A DNA stretch of 64,000 nucleotides from CAVQBJ01 sp963710725 (GTDB lineage Bacteria > Actinomycetota > Thermoleophilia > Solirubrobacterales > Solirubrobacteraceae): positions 496,001 to 560,000 of the forward strand of contig CAVQBJ010000002.1 in the NCBI GenBank assembly GCA_963710725.1, given 5' to 3'. The translations under genes were made by a program, and so were the position numbers. Positions 17,307 to 25,884 of this stretch are shown one piece after another. The notes under the pieces were generated by a model that did no database searches, was not told the origin of the DNA, and was given only the letters and a program-made list of their open reading frames with translations. The number at the start of each line of letters is the position of its first letter. The stretch's first letter is position 1.

Positions 17307-17978
17307 TCAGGCGTACAGGCGGGATCCGATGCGCACGATCGTGGCGCCCTCCTCGACGGCGACGGCGTAGTCCTGCGTGGTCCCCATCGACAGCTGCTCG
17401 AGATCACGGGCGCCCGCGAGCTCACGCAGGGCGGCGAACCAGCGCCGGTTGTCGCGCGGATCCGCGGACAGCGGAGGCATCGTCATGAGGCCGACGACCG
17501 GGACCGGCGCGCGCTCGATGAACGCGTCGAGCTGCTCGGGGGCGACGCCGGCCTTGCCCGGCTCGCGCGCGACGTTGACCTCGATGAGGATCCGCAGGCC
17601 CGGGCGCGCCCGTTCGACGTGGCGGGCGAGCTCCTGCAGCGCACTGTCGCTGGCCACCGAGTGGATCAGGCGCACGTGCGGGACGATCGCGCGCACCTTG
17701 CGGCTCTGCAGCTGCCCGATGAAGTCCCACTCGAAGCGCGGTCCGTATCTGCCGGCCTTCGCCTCGAGGTCCTGGGCGCGGTTCTCGCCGACGAGCGCTA
17801 TCCCCGCATCGGCGAGGACCCCCATCTCCTCGATCGGGACGTACTTCGTCGCCGCGAGCACCTCAACGCCGGCGGGATCGCGCGAGGCGCGGCCGCAGGC
17901 GACGGCGATCTCGCCGCGCACCGCCTCGAGGTTCGCGTGCACGCGCTCGGCCCGCAGGCCGCGGATCAGCTCCGCCAC
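17307..17978 (-). CDS. YggS/PROSC family pyridoxal phosphate homeostasis protein
   Basis: PLP-binding alanine-racemase-fold protein that buffers PLP. The PLP lysine lies in LAATKYVP (residues about 41-48). GENRAQDLEAK, WDFIGQLQSRK and LSMGTTQDY, then the phosphate site VRIGSRLY, are family features. The GTG at 17978 overlaps the 3' end of pgeF by 13 bp; longer in-frame extensions would run through pgeF and are rejected. The length is 223 aa. Confidence 0.92.
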   Translation of the reverse strand: MAELIRGLRAERVHANLEAVRGEIAVACGRASRDPAGVEVLAATKYVPIEEMGVLADAGIALVGENRAQDLEAKAGRYGPRFEWDFIGQLQSRKVRAIVPHVRLIHSVASDSALQELARHVERARPGLRILIEVNVAREPGKAGVAPEQLDAFIERAPVPVVGLMTMPPLSADPRDNRRWFAALRELAGARDLEQLSMGTTQDYAVAVEEGATIVRIGSRLYA

Positions 17979-18808
17979 GCCACCCCCGCCTGGCGACCGG
18001 TGAGCCCACCATCGCGCCGGTGGGAGAAGAAGAGCGACGGATCGGCGCAGATCGTGCACAGACCGACGTCGTGGACATCGGTCACCCCGCTGTCGCGGAG
18101 AGCGTGCTCGGCGACGCGCTTGAGATCGAGCCGCCGGCCGTCGCGAACGCCGGGGCCGTAGTCCGCGAACGCCGCCAGGACGTCCTCGCTCACCTCGTAG
18201 CAGCACGCTCCGGCGCCCGGGCCGATCGCGGCGGCGATCTCGCCGCCGCCCGAGAGTCCGCGCAGCGCCGCAACGCCCTCTTCGATCACTCCCGCGGCCA
18301 GGCCGCGCCAGCCGGCGTGCAGCATCGCCACGGCACCCGCCCCGACGAGCGCGACCGGCAGGCAGTCCGCGGCGAGCACGACCGCCGCGACCTCGCGCAG
18401 CGCGGTGACCTGACCGTCGGCCTGCGCCAGGCCACCGAGACGAGCCGCACTCCACGAACCGTCGGGAATCGCGGTCACCCGCGAGACCGCTCGACCGTGC
18501 ACCTGCTGCCCGTGCGCGAAGCGCTCGGCCTCGAGCCCGACCTGCGCGGCGAGCAGGTGCCGGTTGGCGGCCACCGCCTCACGGTCGTCGCCCGGCAGCG
18601 GGCCGCCGTCGCCGCCGGGAACCGTGAGGCCGAGATTGAGCGAGCGAAACGGCCCCGTCGACACGCCGCCGCGGCGCGTCGTGAACAGCACGTGGCCGCC
18701 GGGCAGGTCGATCGCGATGTGCTCGCCGTGCCCGCGGAAGGGCTGTCGCAGCGCGAGCGCGGTGTCCGCGGCGTCGAGCGGTCCGCTCGGTGCCTGCCCG
18801 CGGGTCAT
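17966..18808 (-). CDS. pgeF: Peptidoglycan editing factor / polyphenol oxidase family (YfiH)
   Basis: A 280-aa protein with the Zn/Cu-site residues of the YfiH family: the HGQQVHG region near residue 98, ADCLPVAL near 150 and AMLHAGWRGLAAGV near 165. Members have been assigned laccase activity, purine nucleoside phosphorylase activity, and correction of mis-incorporated residues in peptidoglycan precursors. The position next to yggS and sepF supports the cell-wall role. It overlaps the upstream nucleotidyltransferase gene by 4 bp. Confidence 0.9.
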   Translation of the reverse strand: MTRGQAPSGPLDAADTALALRQPFRGHGEHIAIDLPGGHVLFTTRRGGVSTGPFRSLNLGLTVPGGDGGPLPGDDREAVAANRHLLAAQVGLEAERFAHGQQVHGRAVSRVTAIPDGSWSAARLGGLAQADGQVTALREVAAVVLAADCLPVALVGAGAVAMLHAGWRGLAAGVIEEGVAALRGLSGGGEIAAAIGPGAGACCYEVSEDVLAAFADYGPGVRDGRRLDLKRVAEHALRDSGVTDVHDVGLCTICADPSLFFSHRRDGGLTGRQAGVAWRS

Positions 18809-20115
18809 CGCGCCACCTCGCCGTCGAGCGCCGCCGCAAGCTGGGCGTCACGGTCGTCGGGGACCTCGCCGTCGAGGCGCCGGTCGAGCGTGACCGCGAG
18901 GCGCCGTCCAAGCTCCGGTCCGGCCGGCAGCCCGGCGGCAAGCAGGTCGTCGCCGCTGATGCGCAAGCGCGTGTGTCGCCACTGCCACAGCCAGTCATAG
19001 GCCAGATGACGCGGGCCGAGCGCGCCGGCGATGGCCACCGCCTCGGGCGGCGCGCTGCCGACGGCCGCCCGGACCTCGGACGGGCGCTGCGCAGCGGCGA
19101 GCTCGTCGGCGAGCCGCGGGACGGCGGACGCGGCGGCCAGCGCCCGATCGCGGTCGGGCGCCGTGAACTCCAGTCGTGTCAGCCAGGCGCGCAGCTCGGC
19201 TCCCGGGTCCTCGGCCGCCGACAGCGAGAGCGGCAGCGCCAGCACGGCGAGCAGGAGGAGGTCGCGACGGCCGTCGCGCGGCAGCAGCGCCAGCGCACTC
19301 GCGCTGAGCGCACGATCGAAGCGCAGGCGCGGGTGCAGCGCGACCAGCGCGCCGATCCGGTCGAGCTCCTGAAGCGCACCGACGGGCTCGCGCTCGGCGA
19401 GCACGAGGCGTAGCTCGGCCCCGACGCGCGCCCCGCTGAGCGTGCGCAGTGCGCCCGCGGCCACCGCGCGCCCGGCGAGCAGGCGCGTGTGCTCCTCGGG
19501 ATCGAAGGCGAGTCGCGCGCAGTAGCGGGCGAGCCGCAGCAGCCGCGTCGGATCGTCGATGAAGCTCGTGTCGTGCAGGACCCGCAGCCGCCCATCGGCG
19601 AGGTCATCAAGCGCGTGGGGCACGCCGCGCACACGCTCGGGCTCGCGGTCGTCGAGGGCAACGGCGATCGCGTTGACCGTGAAGTCCCGGCGCGCGAGGT
19701 CGTCCTCGAGCGCGGCCGGCGCGACCTCGGGGAGCGCGCCCGGCTGCGCGTAGGTCTCGCTCCGCGCCGTGGCGACGTCGAGCTGCACGGCGCCCTCGCC
19801 GTCGATCACCTGGGCGGTGAGGAAGTCGGCGTGTTCGATGACCGACCCGCCGAGGGCCGCGCCGATCTCGTGGGCGACGGCGGCGGTGACGGCGGGGTCG
19901 CCGGCCACGATCACGTCGATCTCGCGCGGGTGGCGGCCGAGCAGGACGTCGCGCACGGTGCCCCCGACCAGCCACAGTCCGGGGGTGTGCGCGGCGACGG
20001 CGAGCAGCGCGCGCCCGGTCTCGCTGCGCGGGAGCTCGTCGAGCGCCTTCAGCGGGTGAGGCGGCGACGGTGGAACCAGGCCGGCGCGTGCGGTCGGGTG
20101 ATCGTCCGTGGTCAC
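18805..20115 (-). CDS. CCA-adding/poly(A) polymerase-type tRNA nucleotidyltransferase
   Basis: Class II nucleotidyltransferase. The catalytic head LWLVGGTVRDVLLGRHPREIDV (residues about 40-61) includes the G-S/T-x-R pattern. RRDFTVNAIAVAL follows near 155, and the DPTRLLRLARYCARLAFD region near 205 is the tRNA-nucleotidyltransferase neck. C-terminal half (about 250-436) is helical, with GPRHLAYDW and an unremarkable end. Whether it adds the full CCA or only part of it is not decidable here. Its stop overlaps the pgeF start. Confidence 0.88.
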   Translation of the reverse strand: MTTDDHPTARAGLVPPSPPHPLKALDELPRSETGRALLAVAAHTPGLWLVGGTVRDVLLGRHPREIDVIVAGDPAVTAAVAHEIGAALGGSVIEHADFLTAQVIDGEGAVQLDVATARSETYAQPGALPEVAPAALEDDLARRDFTVNAIAVALDDREPERVRGVPHALDDLADGRLRVLHDTSFIDDPTRLLRLARYCARLAFDPEEHTRLLAGRAVAAGALRTLSGARVGAELRLVLAEREPVGALQELDRIGALVALHPRLRFDRALSASALALLPRDGRRDLLLLAVLALPLSLSAAEDPGAELRAWLTRLEFTAPDRDRALAAASAVPRLADELAAAQRPSEVRAAVGSAPPEAVAIAGALGPRHLAYDWLWQWRHTRLRISGDDLLAAGLPAGPELGRRLAVTLDRRLDGEVPDDRDAQLAAALDGEVAR

Positions 20116-20148
20116 GACGCCTCGGCTCGTCGTCCGTCGCCCTGGCGC

Positions 20149-20931
20149 TTATGCATCGACGCCGGCGACCGGGGTGCAGTCGCGCACGGCCAGCCCGGCG
20201 GCGGCGAGGTAGTCGCGCGCCTCGCCGACGGTGTGCTGGCCGTAGTGGAAGATCGACGCGCACAGCACGGCGTCGGCGCCGACCCGCAGCGCCTCGGCGA
20301 GATGCTCGAGCGTCCCCGCACCGCCGGAGGCGATCACCGGGACGTTGACCGCGCCCGACACCGCCGCGGTGAGCTCGAGGTCGTACCCGTCGCTCGTGCC
20401 ATCACGATCCATGCTCGTGAGGAGGATCTCGCCGGCGCCACGCTCCACGCCCTCCACCGCCCACTCGACGACGTCGCGCCCCGTCGGCGTGCGACCGCCG
20501 GCGACCACGACCTCCCACCCTCCCCCCGCGCGCGCCCGCGCGTCGATGGCGAGCACGACGCACTGGGCGCCGAACACCTCCGCGAGCTCGGTGAGCAGCT
20601 CCGGCCGCGCGACCGCGGCGGAGTTGACCGACACCTTGTCCGACCCGGCGTCGAGGACGGCCTGCGCGTCCTGCACCGAGCGGATCCCGCCCCCGATCGT
20701 GAACGGCACGAACACGTCATCAGCGGTCCGGCGCGCGAGCTCGACGATCGTGTCGCGCTTCTCGTGCGTCGCGGTGATGTCGAGGAAGACGATCTCGTCG
20801 GCGCCGGACCGGTCATAGAAGGCGGCGAGCTCGACGGGGTCGCCGGCGTCGCGGATGTCGACGAAGTTCGTCCCCTTGACGACACGGCCGGCATCGACGT
20901 CGAGACACGGGATGATTCGCTTGTAGTGCAT
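20149..20931 (-). CDS. hisF: Imidazole glycerol phosphate synthase subunit HisF
   Basis: Cyclase subunit that joins with HisH to make IGP and AICAR. The TIM-barrel features are IIPCLDVDAGRVVKGTNF at the N-terminus (catalytic Asp), DITATHEKRDT near 52, LTSMDRDGTSDGYD (second catalytic Asp) and VIASGGAGTLEH. The ATG at 20931 matches the family start; longer in-frame readings are not supported. The 260-aa length is normal. It is separated from the rest of the his operon by the marR/MMPL pair. Confidence 0.97.
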   Translation of the reverse strand: MHYKRIIPCLDVDAGRVVKGTNFVDIRDAGDPVELAAFYDRSGADEIVFLDITATHEKRDTIVELARRTADDVFVPFTIGGGIRSVQDAQAVLDAGSDKVSVNSAAVARPELLTELAEVFGAQCVVLAIDARARAGGGWEVVVAGGRTPTGRDVVEWAVEGVERGAGEILLTSMDRDGTSDGYDLELTAAVSGAVNVPVIASGGAGTLEHLAEALRVGADAVLCASIFHYGQHTVGEARDYLAAAGLAVRDCTPVAGVDA

Positions 20932-20954
20932 CTGCCGGCCACGGTAGCGCGCCG

Positions 20955-20979
20955 CCGGCCCCGGGCGCCCCGGGGCCGG
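20955..20979 (-). terminator. Strong GC hairpin after the MMPL gene
   Basis: A perfect 11-bp stem, CCGGCCCCGGG with its complement and a 3-nt loop, lies 9 bp beyond the MMPL stop codon and just before hisF. There is no T-run. It may separate the MMPL transcript from hisF. Confidence 0.45.
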
Positions 20980-20987
20980 GGCGATGT

Positions 20988-23195
20988 CTACGCCGGTGTG
21001 CCGACGCGCTCGTCCTCGCGCTTGTCGGCGGCCGGCTCCGGCGCGGCCTCGCCGCGGGCGGCTGAGCCCTCGATGTTGATGTGGGGCAGTCGCCTGTCCA
21101 GCCACGCCGGCAGGCGCCAGGTCCTCTCACCGAGCAGCTCGAGCACCGCCGGCAGCATCACGCAGCGAATCACCACCGCATCGAGGAACACGGCAGCGGC
21201 GAGGCCGAAGCCGAACTCCTTCAGCACGCGCTCGTTGCCGATCAGGAACGACAGGAACACGCAGACCATGATCGCCGCGGCCGCGCTGATGACGCGGCCG
21301 GTGAGCGCGATCCCATCGCCGACGGCGTTCGTGGCGTTGCCCTGGCGCACCCACTCCTCGCGCACGCGCGAGATGAGGAACACCTCGTAGTCCATCGACA
21401 GGCCGAACACGACCGCGAACATGAGCACCGGGATCCAGGGCTCGATCGGGCCAGGCTGCACGCCGACCAGGCTTCCGAACCAGCCCCACTGGAAGATGGC
21501 CACCGTCGCGCCGACCGCCCCCCCGATGCTGAGCAGGTTCATTGCGGCGGCCTGCAGCGGGATGACGATCGACCGGAAGATGACGAACAGCAGCAGGGCC
21601 GAGAGCACGACGACGAGCCCGATGAACAGCGGCAGCTTGCTGGCGAGGACGCTCGCGAAGTCGATCGACCCGGCCGTGAAGCCACCGACGAGGACCTTCT
21701 GTCCGGTGGTCGCCTCGATCGGGGGGATGACCGTCGAGCGCAGGTGATTGACGAGGTTCGTCGTGGCCAGATCCTGCGGGGCGGAGTCCGGGAAGGCCTG
21801 GACGACGGCGACGTCGCCCGACGGACTCACCCGGGGCAGGCTGACGGCGCCGACGTCGGGCGTGGCCGCGACCGCCGCCCGCAGCGCCGGCAGGCCGGAC
21901 ACGTCACCGCGGTGCGGCAGCTCCGAGACGATCACCAGCGGACCGTTGAACCCGGCCCCGAAGCCCTGCGCGAGCAGATCGAAGGACTGCCGCGAGTTGA
22001 GGCTCGTGGCGTTGTTCCCGGCGTCGGTGTTGTCCAGGCGCAGAGCGATGGCCGGCGCGAGGAACAGGATCATCACCGCGAGCGAGGCGAGCGCGAGCGG
22101 CCACGGCCGCTTCTGCACGGTCCGGCTCCAGCGCCGCCAGGCGGTCTCGCCGGGCGCCTCGCCGCGCGCGGCCCGCGCCCGCGCCCGCCGACCAGGCCGC
22201 ACGACCTTCGGCCCGAAGCGCCCGAGCATCGCCGGCAGGAGCGTCAGCGAGGCGAGGAGGACCATCAGGACGGCGAGCACGGACGCGATCGCCAGGCCAT
22301 ATAGGAACGCGACGCCGGTGGCGAACATGCCGAACAGCGCGATCATCACCGTCGTGCCGGCGAGCAGGACCGCGCGCCCGGACGTGTCCATCGACGCGAT
22401 GATCGACGCCTCCACCTCGCCCGTCAGCTCGTACGCCTCCTTGAAGCGGGTCACGATGAACAGCGCGTAGTCGACGCCGACGCCGAGCCCGATCATGAGC
22501 GCGAGCTCGCTCGCCGTGTTCGGCATGTCGAAGACGTGCGTCGACAGCCCGATCAGCGCCACGCCGCTGACCAGTCCGAAGCCGGCGGTGATGAGCGGCA
22601 TGCCGGCGGCCGTGAGCGACCCGAATGTGAAGAGCAGGATGATGAGCGCGGCGATGACGCCGACGGTCGTGGCCGGACCGATGCTGAAGCCCTCGGCCTG
22701 TTGGACGACCGCGCCGCCGGCCGCGACCTTAACCCCGGGAACGTGGATCGACTCGACCTCCGCGATGAGCGCCTTGCCGGTGTCGTCGGGGAGGAGGTTC
22801 GCCCGCTTGTCGTACGTGACCGACGCGAACGCGGTGCGACGGTCCTTTGACACCTGCAGGGCGCCGCGCGCCGTGTACGGACTGACGACCCCGGCGATGT
22901 GCGGCAGTTGCGCGACGCGCGCGAGCATCGGCTCGATCGCCGCCCGCACTGCGGGTGAGTCGACGGTGCCACTGGACGTGTGCCAGACGACCTGGTCGAT
23001 GTCGCCGCTCTGGGCGGGGAACTTGCTGACCAGCAGGTCCGACGCGCGCTGCGACTCGGTGCCCGGCAGCTGGAAGTTGGTGGAGTAGTTGCGGCCGGCC
23101 GCCGAGGCGAGCACGGTCGTGCCGATGGCGATCACCAGCCACGCCGCGACGACGTAGCGGCGGTGATGCACGCACCAGCGGGCGAGTTTCAGCAT
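20988..23195 (-). CDS. MMPL/RND family membrane transporter
   Basis: A 735-aa exporter-type protein with the RND superfamily layout. One N-terminal membrane helix is followed by a large extracytoplasmic loop (about 35-170). A first helix bundle contains GLGVGVDYALFIVTRFKEA (near 235), and a second loop follows. The second bundle has VFGLSMDYEVFLISRVREEW near 610. Those GxxxDY segments are the proton-relay type. Lipid, siderophore or drug export is typical of the family; the substrate is unknown. The divergent MarR gene is the likely regulator. Confidence 0.9.
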   Translation of the reverse strand: MLKLARWCVHHRRYVVAAWLVIAIGTTVLASAAGRNYSTNFQLPGTESQRASDLLVSKFPAQSGDIDQVVWHTSSGTVDSPAVRAAIEPMLARVAQLPHIAGVVSPYTARGALQVSKDRRTAFASVTYDKRANLLPDDTGKALIAEVESIHVPGVKVAAGGAVVQQAEGFSIGPATTVGVIAALIILLFTFGSLTAAGMPLITAGFGLVSGVALIGLSTHVFDMPNTASELALMIGLGVGVDYALFIVTRFKEAYELTGEVEASIIASMDTSGRAVLLAGTTVMIALFGMFATGVAFLYGLAIASVLAVLMVLLASLTLLPAMLGRFGPKVVRPGRRARARAARGEAPGETAWRRWSRTVQKRPWPLALASLAVMILFLAPAIALRLDNTDAGNNATSLNSRQSFDLLAQGFGAGFNGPLVIVSELPHRGDVSGLPALRAAVAATPDVGAVSLPRVSPSGDVAVVQAFPDSAPQDLATTNLVNHLRSTVIPPIEATTGQKVLVGGFTAGSIDFASVLASKLPLFIGLVVVLSALLLFVIFRSIVIPLQAAAMNLLSIGGAVGATVAIFQWGWFGSLVGVQPGPIEPWIPVLMFAVVFGLSMDYEVFLISRVREEWVRQGNATNAVGDGIALTGRVISAAAAIMVCVFLSFLIGNERVLKEFGFGLAAAVFLDAVVIRCVMLPAVLELLGERTWRLPAWLDRRLPHINIEGSAARGEAAPEPAADKREDERVGTPA

Positions 23196-23275
23196 CCGGC
23201 GGGCCTCCTTGAGAGGGGGGGTCAGGGGGGCACGGACGTCGAGCGTAGCGCGGGGCGGCAGCGGGCACGCTCGCG

Positions 23276-23305
23276 TTGATTGTCAAACAGTCTATACTTC
23301 AAACT
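23276..23305. promoter_or_regulatory. marR promoter/operator candidate
   Basis: This AT-rich patch holds TATACT (23293-23298) 7 nt before the marR ATG. It also holds two TCAAAC direct repeats and the imperfect palindrome AGTCTATACT. The spacing would give a leaderless marR mRNA. MarR proteins usually bind near their own promoter, so this is the natural place for autoregulation and control of the MMPL gene (start 23195). Confidence 0.4.
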
Positions 23306-23848
23306 ATGGCTGTCAAGGGGGCAGTGAGCGCGGGACGCAACCGGGGCGAGCGCACCGACCGCGCGGCGATGAACGTCGACGCGGACCTCGCCGAGCTGCT
23401 GCGCCTCATGCCGCGCGTCTTCCGCGGGCTGCGGTCCGGCCGCGGGACGGGGCCGCTCGACGACCAGGCCGCCGAGATGAAGGCGCTGTTCAAGGCGGGC
23501 CCGCTCGGCCCGCGTCACGTGCCGGTCATGATCGTACTCATGCTCGAGGACCAGATGGCGGTCAGCGATCTGGCTTCGCGCCTCGGCCTGAGCGTCGCCA
23601 CCATGAGCCTGATGACCGGCGAGCTCGCCCGCGCCGGGCTCGTCGAGCGCCGCGAGGACGAGCGCGACCGCCGGCGGACGCTGGTCAGCGTCTCCGAGCA
23701 GTACCGCGAGCGGCTCGTCCCGCTCGTGCGCGAGCGGCTCGGTCCGCTGCGGCGGGGACTCGAGAAGATGGACCCCGACGTGCGAGCGGGTTTCCTCGCC
23801 GGCTGGCGCCTGCTGGCCGCGGAGCTCGAGCCCGGCGAACCGGACTGA
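23306..23848 (+). CDS. MarR family transcriptional regulator
   Basis: A 180-aa winged-helix regulator. The wHTH core is in residues about 60-125: PRHVPVMIVLMLEDQMAVSDLASRLGLSVATMSLMTGELARAGLVERREDERDRRRTLVSVS, read as helix-turn-helix plus wing with the conserved ERREDERDRR segment. The start at 23306 is favoured by the TATACT box 7 nt upstream; an in-frame codon 30 nt upstream is rejected because it would precede the box. Divergent from the MMPL transporter, which it probably represses until a ligand binds. Confidence 0.88.
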   Translation: MAVKGAVSAGRNRGERTDRAAMNVDADLAELLRLMPRVFRGLRSGRGTGPLDDQAAEMKALFKAGPLGPRHVPVMIVLMLEDQMAVSDLASRLGLSVATMSLMTGELARAGLVERREDERDRRRTLVSVSEQYRERLVPLVRERLGPLRRGLEKMDPDVRAGFLAGWRLLAAELEPGEPD

Positions 23849-23857
23849 GCGCCGAGC

Positions 23858-24616
23858 TCAGGCCTCGTGCAGCACGTCGTCGCGCACGACGTGGCCGTCG
23901 AGGACGGTCTGCGCCTCGCTCACACTGAACCGGCGCTCGTAGAGCGCCTTGCCCACGATCACGCCGGCCAGGTTGACCTGGCGCAGTGCCACGAGCGCCT
24001 CGAGGTCGGCGAGCCGGCCGATACCGGCCGAGTACAGGAAGCGCCCGCGCACCGTCTGGGCCACGTGGCGCACCTCGTCGAGATCCGGGCCCTCGAGCAT
24101 GCCGTCGCGGTCGACGTTCGTGTAGACGAGGTTGCGCACGCCGCGTTCCTGCAGGCGCCGGATGACCGTCTCGGTCGTCATCTGCGTCGTCTCCTGCCAG
24201 CCCGCGGTCGTGATGTTGCCCCCGCGGACGTCAACGGAGACGAGCACGCGCTCGGGCCAGGCGCGCAGCACCTCGTCGAGGAACTCGACGTCGGTGAACG
24301 CGGCGGTGCCGAGGATGACGCGCTGGGCCCCGGCGCGCAGCGCATCGCGCACGGCGGGCAGTGAACGCAGCCCGCCGCCGTACTGGACGGGCACGTCCAG
24401 CTCCGAGGTGATGCGCCGCAGATGCTCGAGGTTCACCGGCTGGCCGGCCTTCGCGCCATCGAGGTCGACGACGTGCAGCCAGCGCGCGCCGTCGGCCACC
24501 CAGTCGCGAGCCGCGGACAGCGGGTCCTGGTCATAGACCTTCTTGGCCTTGAAGTCGCCCTTCTCCAGGCGCACGGCGTTGCCTTCGAGGATGTCGATGG
24601 CGGGGTAGAGGATCAT
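23858..24616 (-). CDS. hisA: HisA phosphoribosylformimino-AICAR-phosphate isomerase
   Basis: Fourth step of histidine synthesis, a TIM barrel isomerase. YPAIDILEGNAVRLEKGDF at the start carries the catalytic Asp. YGGGLRS near 78 and VYTNVDRDGMLEGPD near 165 (second Asp) follow, then YSAGIGRLADLEAL. At 252 aa it has the family length. ATG overlaps the hisH stop. Fused PriA function (TrpF activity), known in some actinobacteria, cannot be ruled in or out from sequence alone. Confidence 0.95.
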   Translation of the reverse strand: MILYPAIDILEGNAVRLEKGDFKAKKVYDQDPLSAARDWVADGARWLHVVDLDGAKAGQPVNLEHLRRITSELDVPVQYGGGLRSLPAVRDALRAGAQRVILGTAAFTDVEFLDEVLRAWPERVLVSVDVRGGNITTAGWQETTQMTTETVIRRLQERGVRNLVYTNVDRDGMLEGPDLDEVRHVAQTVRGRFLYSAGIGRLADLEALVALRQVNLAGVIVGKALYERRFSVSEAQTVLDGHVVRDDVLHEA

Positions 24617-25284
24617 CGCGCCCGGGCGCCGAGCGGCGTCGCCGCGGTCTCCCCGGCATCGTGCGCGCAGAGCGCAGCGAAGTTGGCGAGCAGGCGCAGC
24701 CCGTGCGCCGAGGACTTCTCGGGGTGAAACTGCACGCCGTAGAAGGAGCCTCGCGCCACGATCGTCACGAACGGGGTGCCGTACTCGGCGCGCGCGAGCA
24801 CGTCCTGCTGGTCGCGCGGGTGGGCCACGTAGGAGTGCACGTGATAGAAGGCGCAGCGCTCGGGCAGCCCGGCGCGCAGCGGCGAGTCGCGAGTGAAGGT
24901 GACGAGGTTCCAGCCGATGTGCGGCAGGTTCAGCTCGCCGGCCTGCAGCCGCCGCACCTCACCGGGGATGATGCCCAGCCCCGGTGCGCCGCCGAGCTCG
25001 GTCGAGGATTCGAACGCAAGCTGCATGCCGAGGCAGAGGCCGAGCACCGGGACACCCGCGGCCACGCGCTCGCGCACGAGCTCGTCGAGGCCGAGCTCGC
25101 GCAGGCGCTCCATGCCGCGGGCGAAGGCCCCGACCCCGGGAAGGATGAGCCCGTCGGCGGCGCGCAGGGCGTCGTGGTCGTCGGTCAGACGGGCGGGCAC
25201 GCCGACGTGAGCGAGCGCCTTCTCAACCGAGCGGCGATTGCCCATGCCGTAGTCGACGATCGCGATCGCCGCCCCGCCGCTCAC
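24613..25284 (-). CDS. hisH: Imidazole glycerol phosphate synthase subunit HisH
   Basis: Glutamine amidotransferase subunit that feeds ammonia to HisF. IVDYGMGNRRSVEKAL at the N-terminus, LPGVGAF near 55, the nucleophile motif GLCLGMQL (catalytic Cys, near 86) and the C-terminal FHPEKSSAHG (catalytic His and Glu) are intact. The natural start is GTG at 25284, overlapping the expected hisB stop as GTGA. Because of the hisB frameshift, the reading frame is also open upstream from this GTG into hisB. Length from this start is 223 aa. Confidence 0.93.
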   Translation of the reverse strand: MSGGAAIAIVDYGMGNRRSVEKALAHVGVPARLTDDHDALRAADGLILPGVGAFARGMERLRELGLDELVRERVAAGVPVLGLCLGMQLAFESSTELGGAPGLGIIPGEVRRLQAGELNLPHIGWNLVTFTRDSPLRAGLPERCAFYHVHSYVAHPRDQQDVLARAEYGTPFVTIVARGSFYGVQFHPEKSSAHGLRLLANFAALCAHDAGETAATPLGARAR

Positions 25285-25884
25285 GTGAGGGTCCCCTTCG
25301 TGCTCGGCACGCCCGTCTCGGTCGGGTCGAGCGCGATCGCTGCCGCGCAGGGCGCGGGCGAACGCCTTGAACGCAGCCTCGATCATGTGGTGGGCGTTCG
25401 TGCCCGTCTCGACGCGCAGGTGCAGCGTGATCTTCGCCGCCGTGGCGAACGCGCGGAAGAACTCCTCGGCGAGCTCGTGATCGAAGCCGCCGGTGCCCCC
25501 GGGCGGCAGCGCCGCCTCGAACAGCGTGAACGGGCGTCCGGAGATGTCGATCGCGCAGCTCGCGCGCGCCTCGTCCATCGGGATCGTCGCCGAGCCGTAG
25601 CGGGTGATGCCGGCGCGATCGCCGAGCGCCTCGTCGAGCGCGCGCCCGAGAACGATCGCGGTGTCCTCGACGGTGTGGTGGGCGCCGGTCTGCAGGTCGC
25701 CGGTCACGGCGACGTCGAGGTCCAGACGCGCGTGCCGGGCGAGCAGGTCGAGCATGTGATCGAGGAAGCCCACCCCGCTCTGGCGGGTGCCGAGGCCGGT
25801 CCCGTCGAGCGCGAGCACCAGGCGCACCTGCGTCTCCGCGGTGTCGCGCTCGATCGTGGCCGTACGGGTCTGCGTGACCGTCAT
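25281..25884 (-). CDS. hisB: Imidazoleglycerol-phosphate dehydratase, with apparent +1 frameshift near the 3' end
   Basis: Dehydrates IGP to imidazole acetol phosphate. The body is intact: VGFLDHMLDLLARHARLDL near 40, TGAHHTVEDTAIVLG near 65, FDHELAEEFFRAFA and NAHHMIEAAFKAFARALR near 165. These carry the metal-binding His and Glu residues. The standard tail (AIALDPTETGVPSTKGTL) is present but in another frame. The span is 604 nt, one more than a multiple of three. One extra G at about 25343-25344 breaks the frame after ALR. If read straight on, HisB runs into HisH without a stop. The metal site His residues in the tail region are not affected, but the C-terminus is changed. A sequencing error or a real mutation are both possible. 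Confidence 0.85.
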
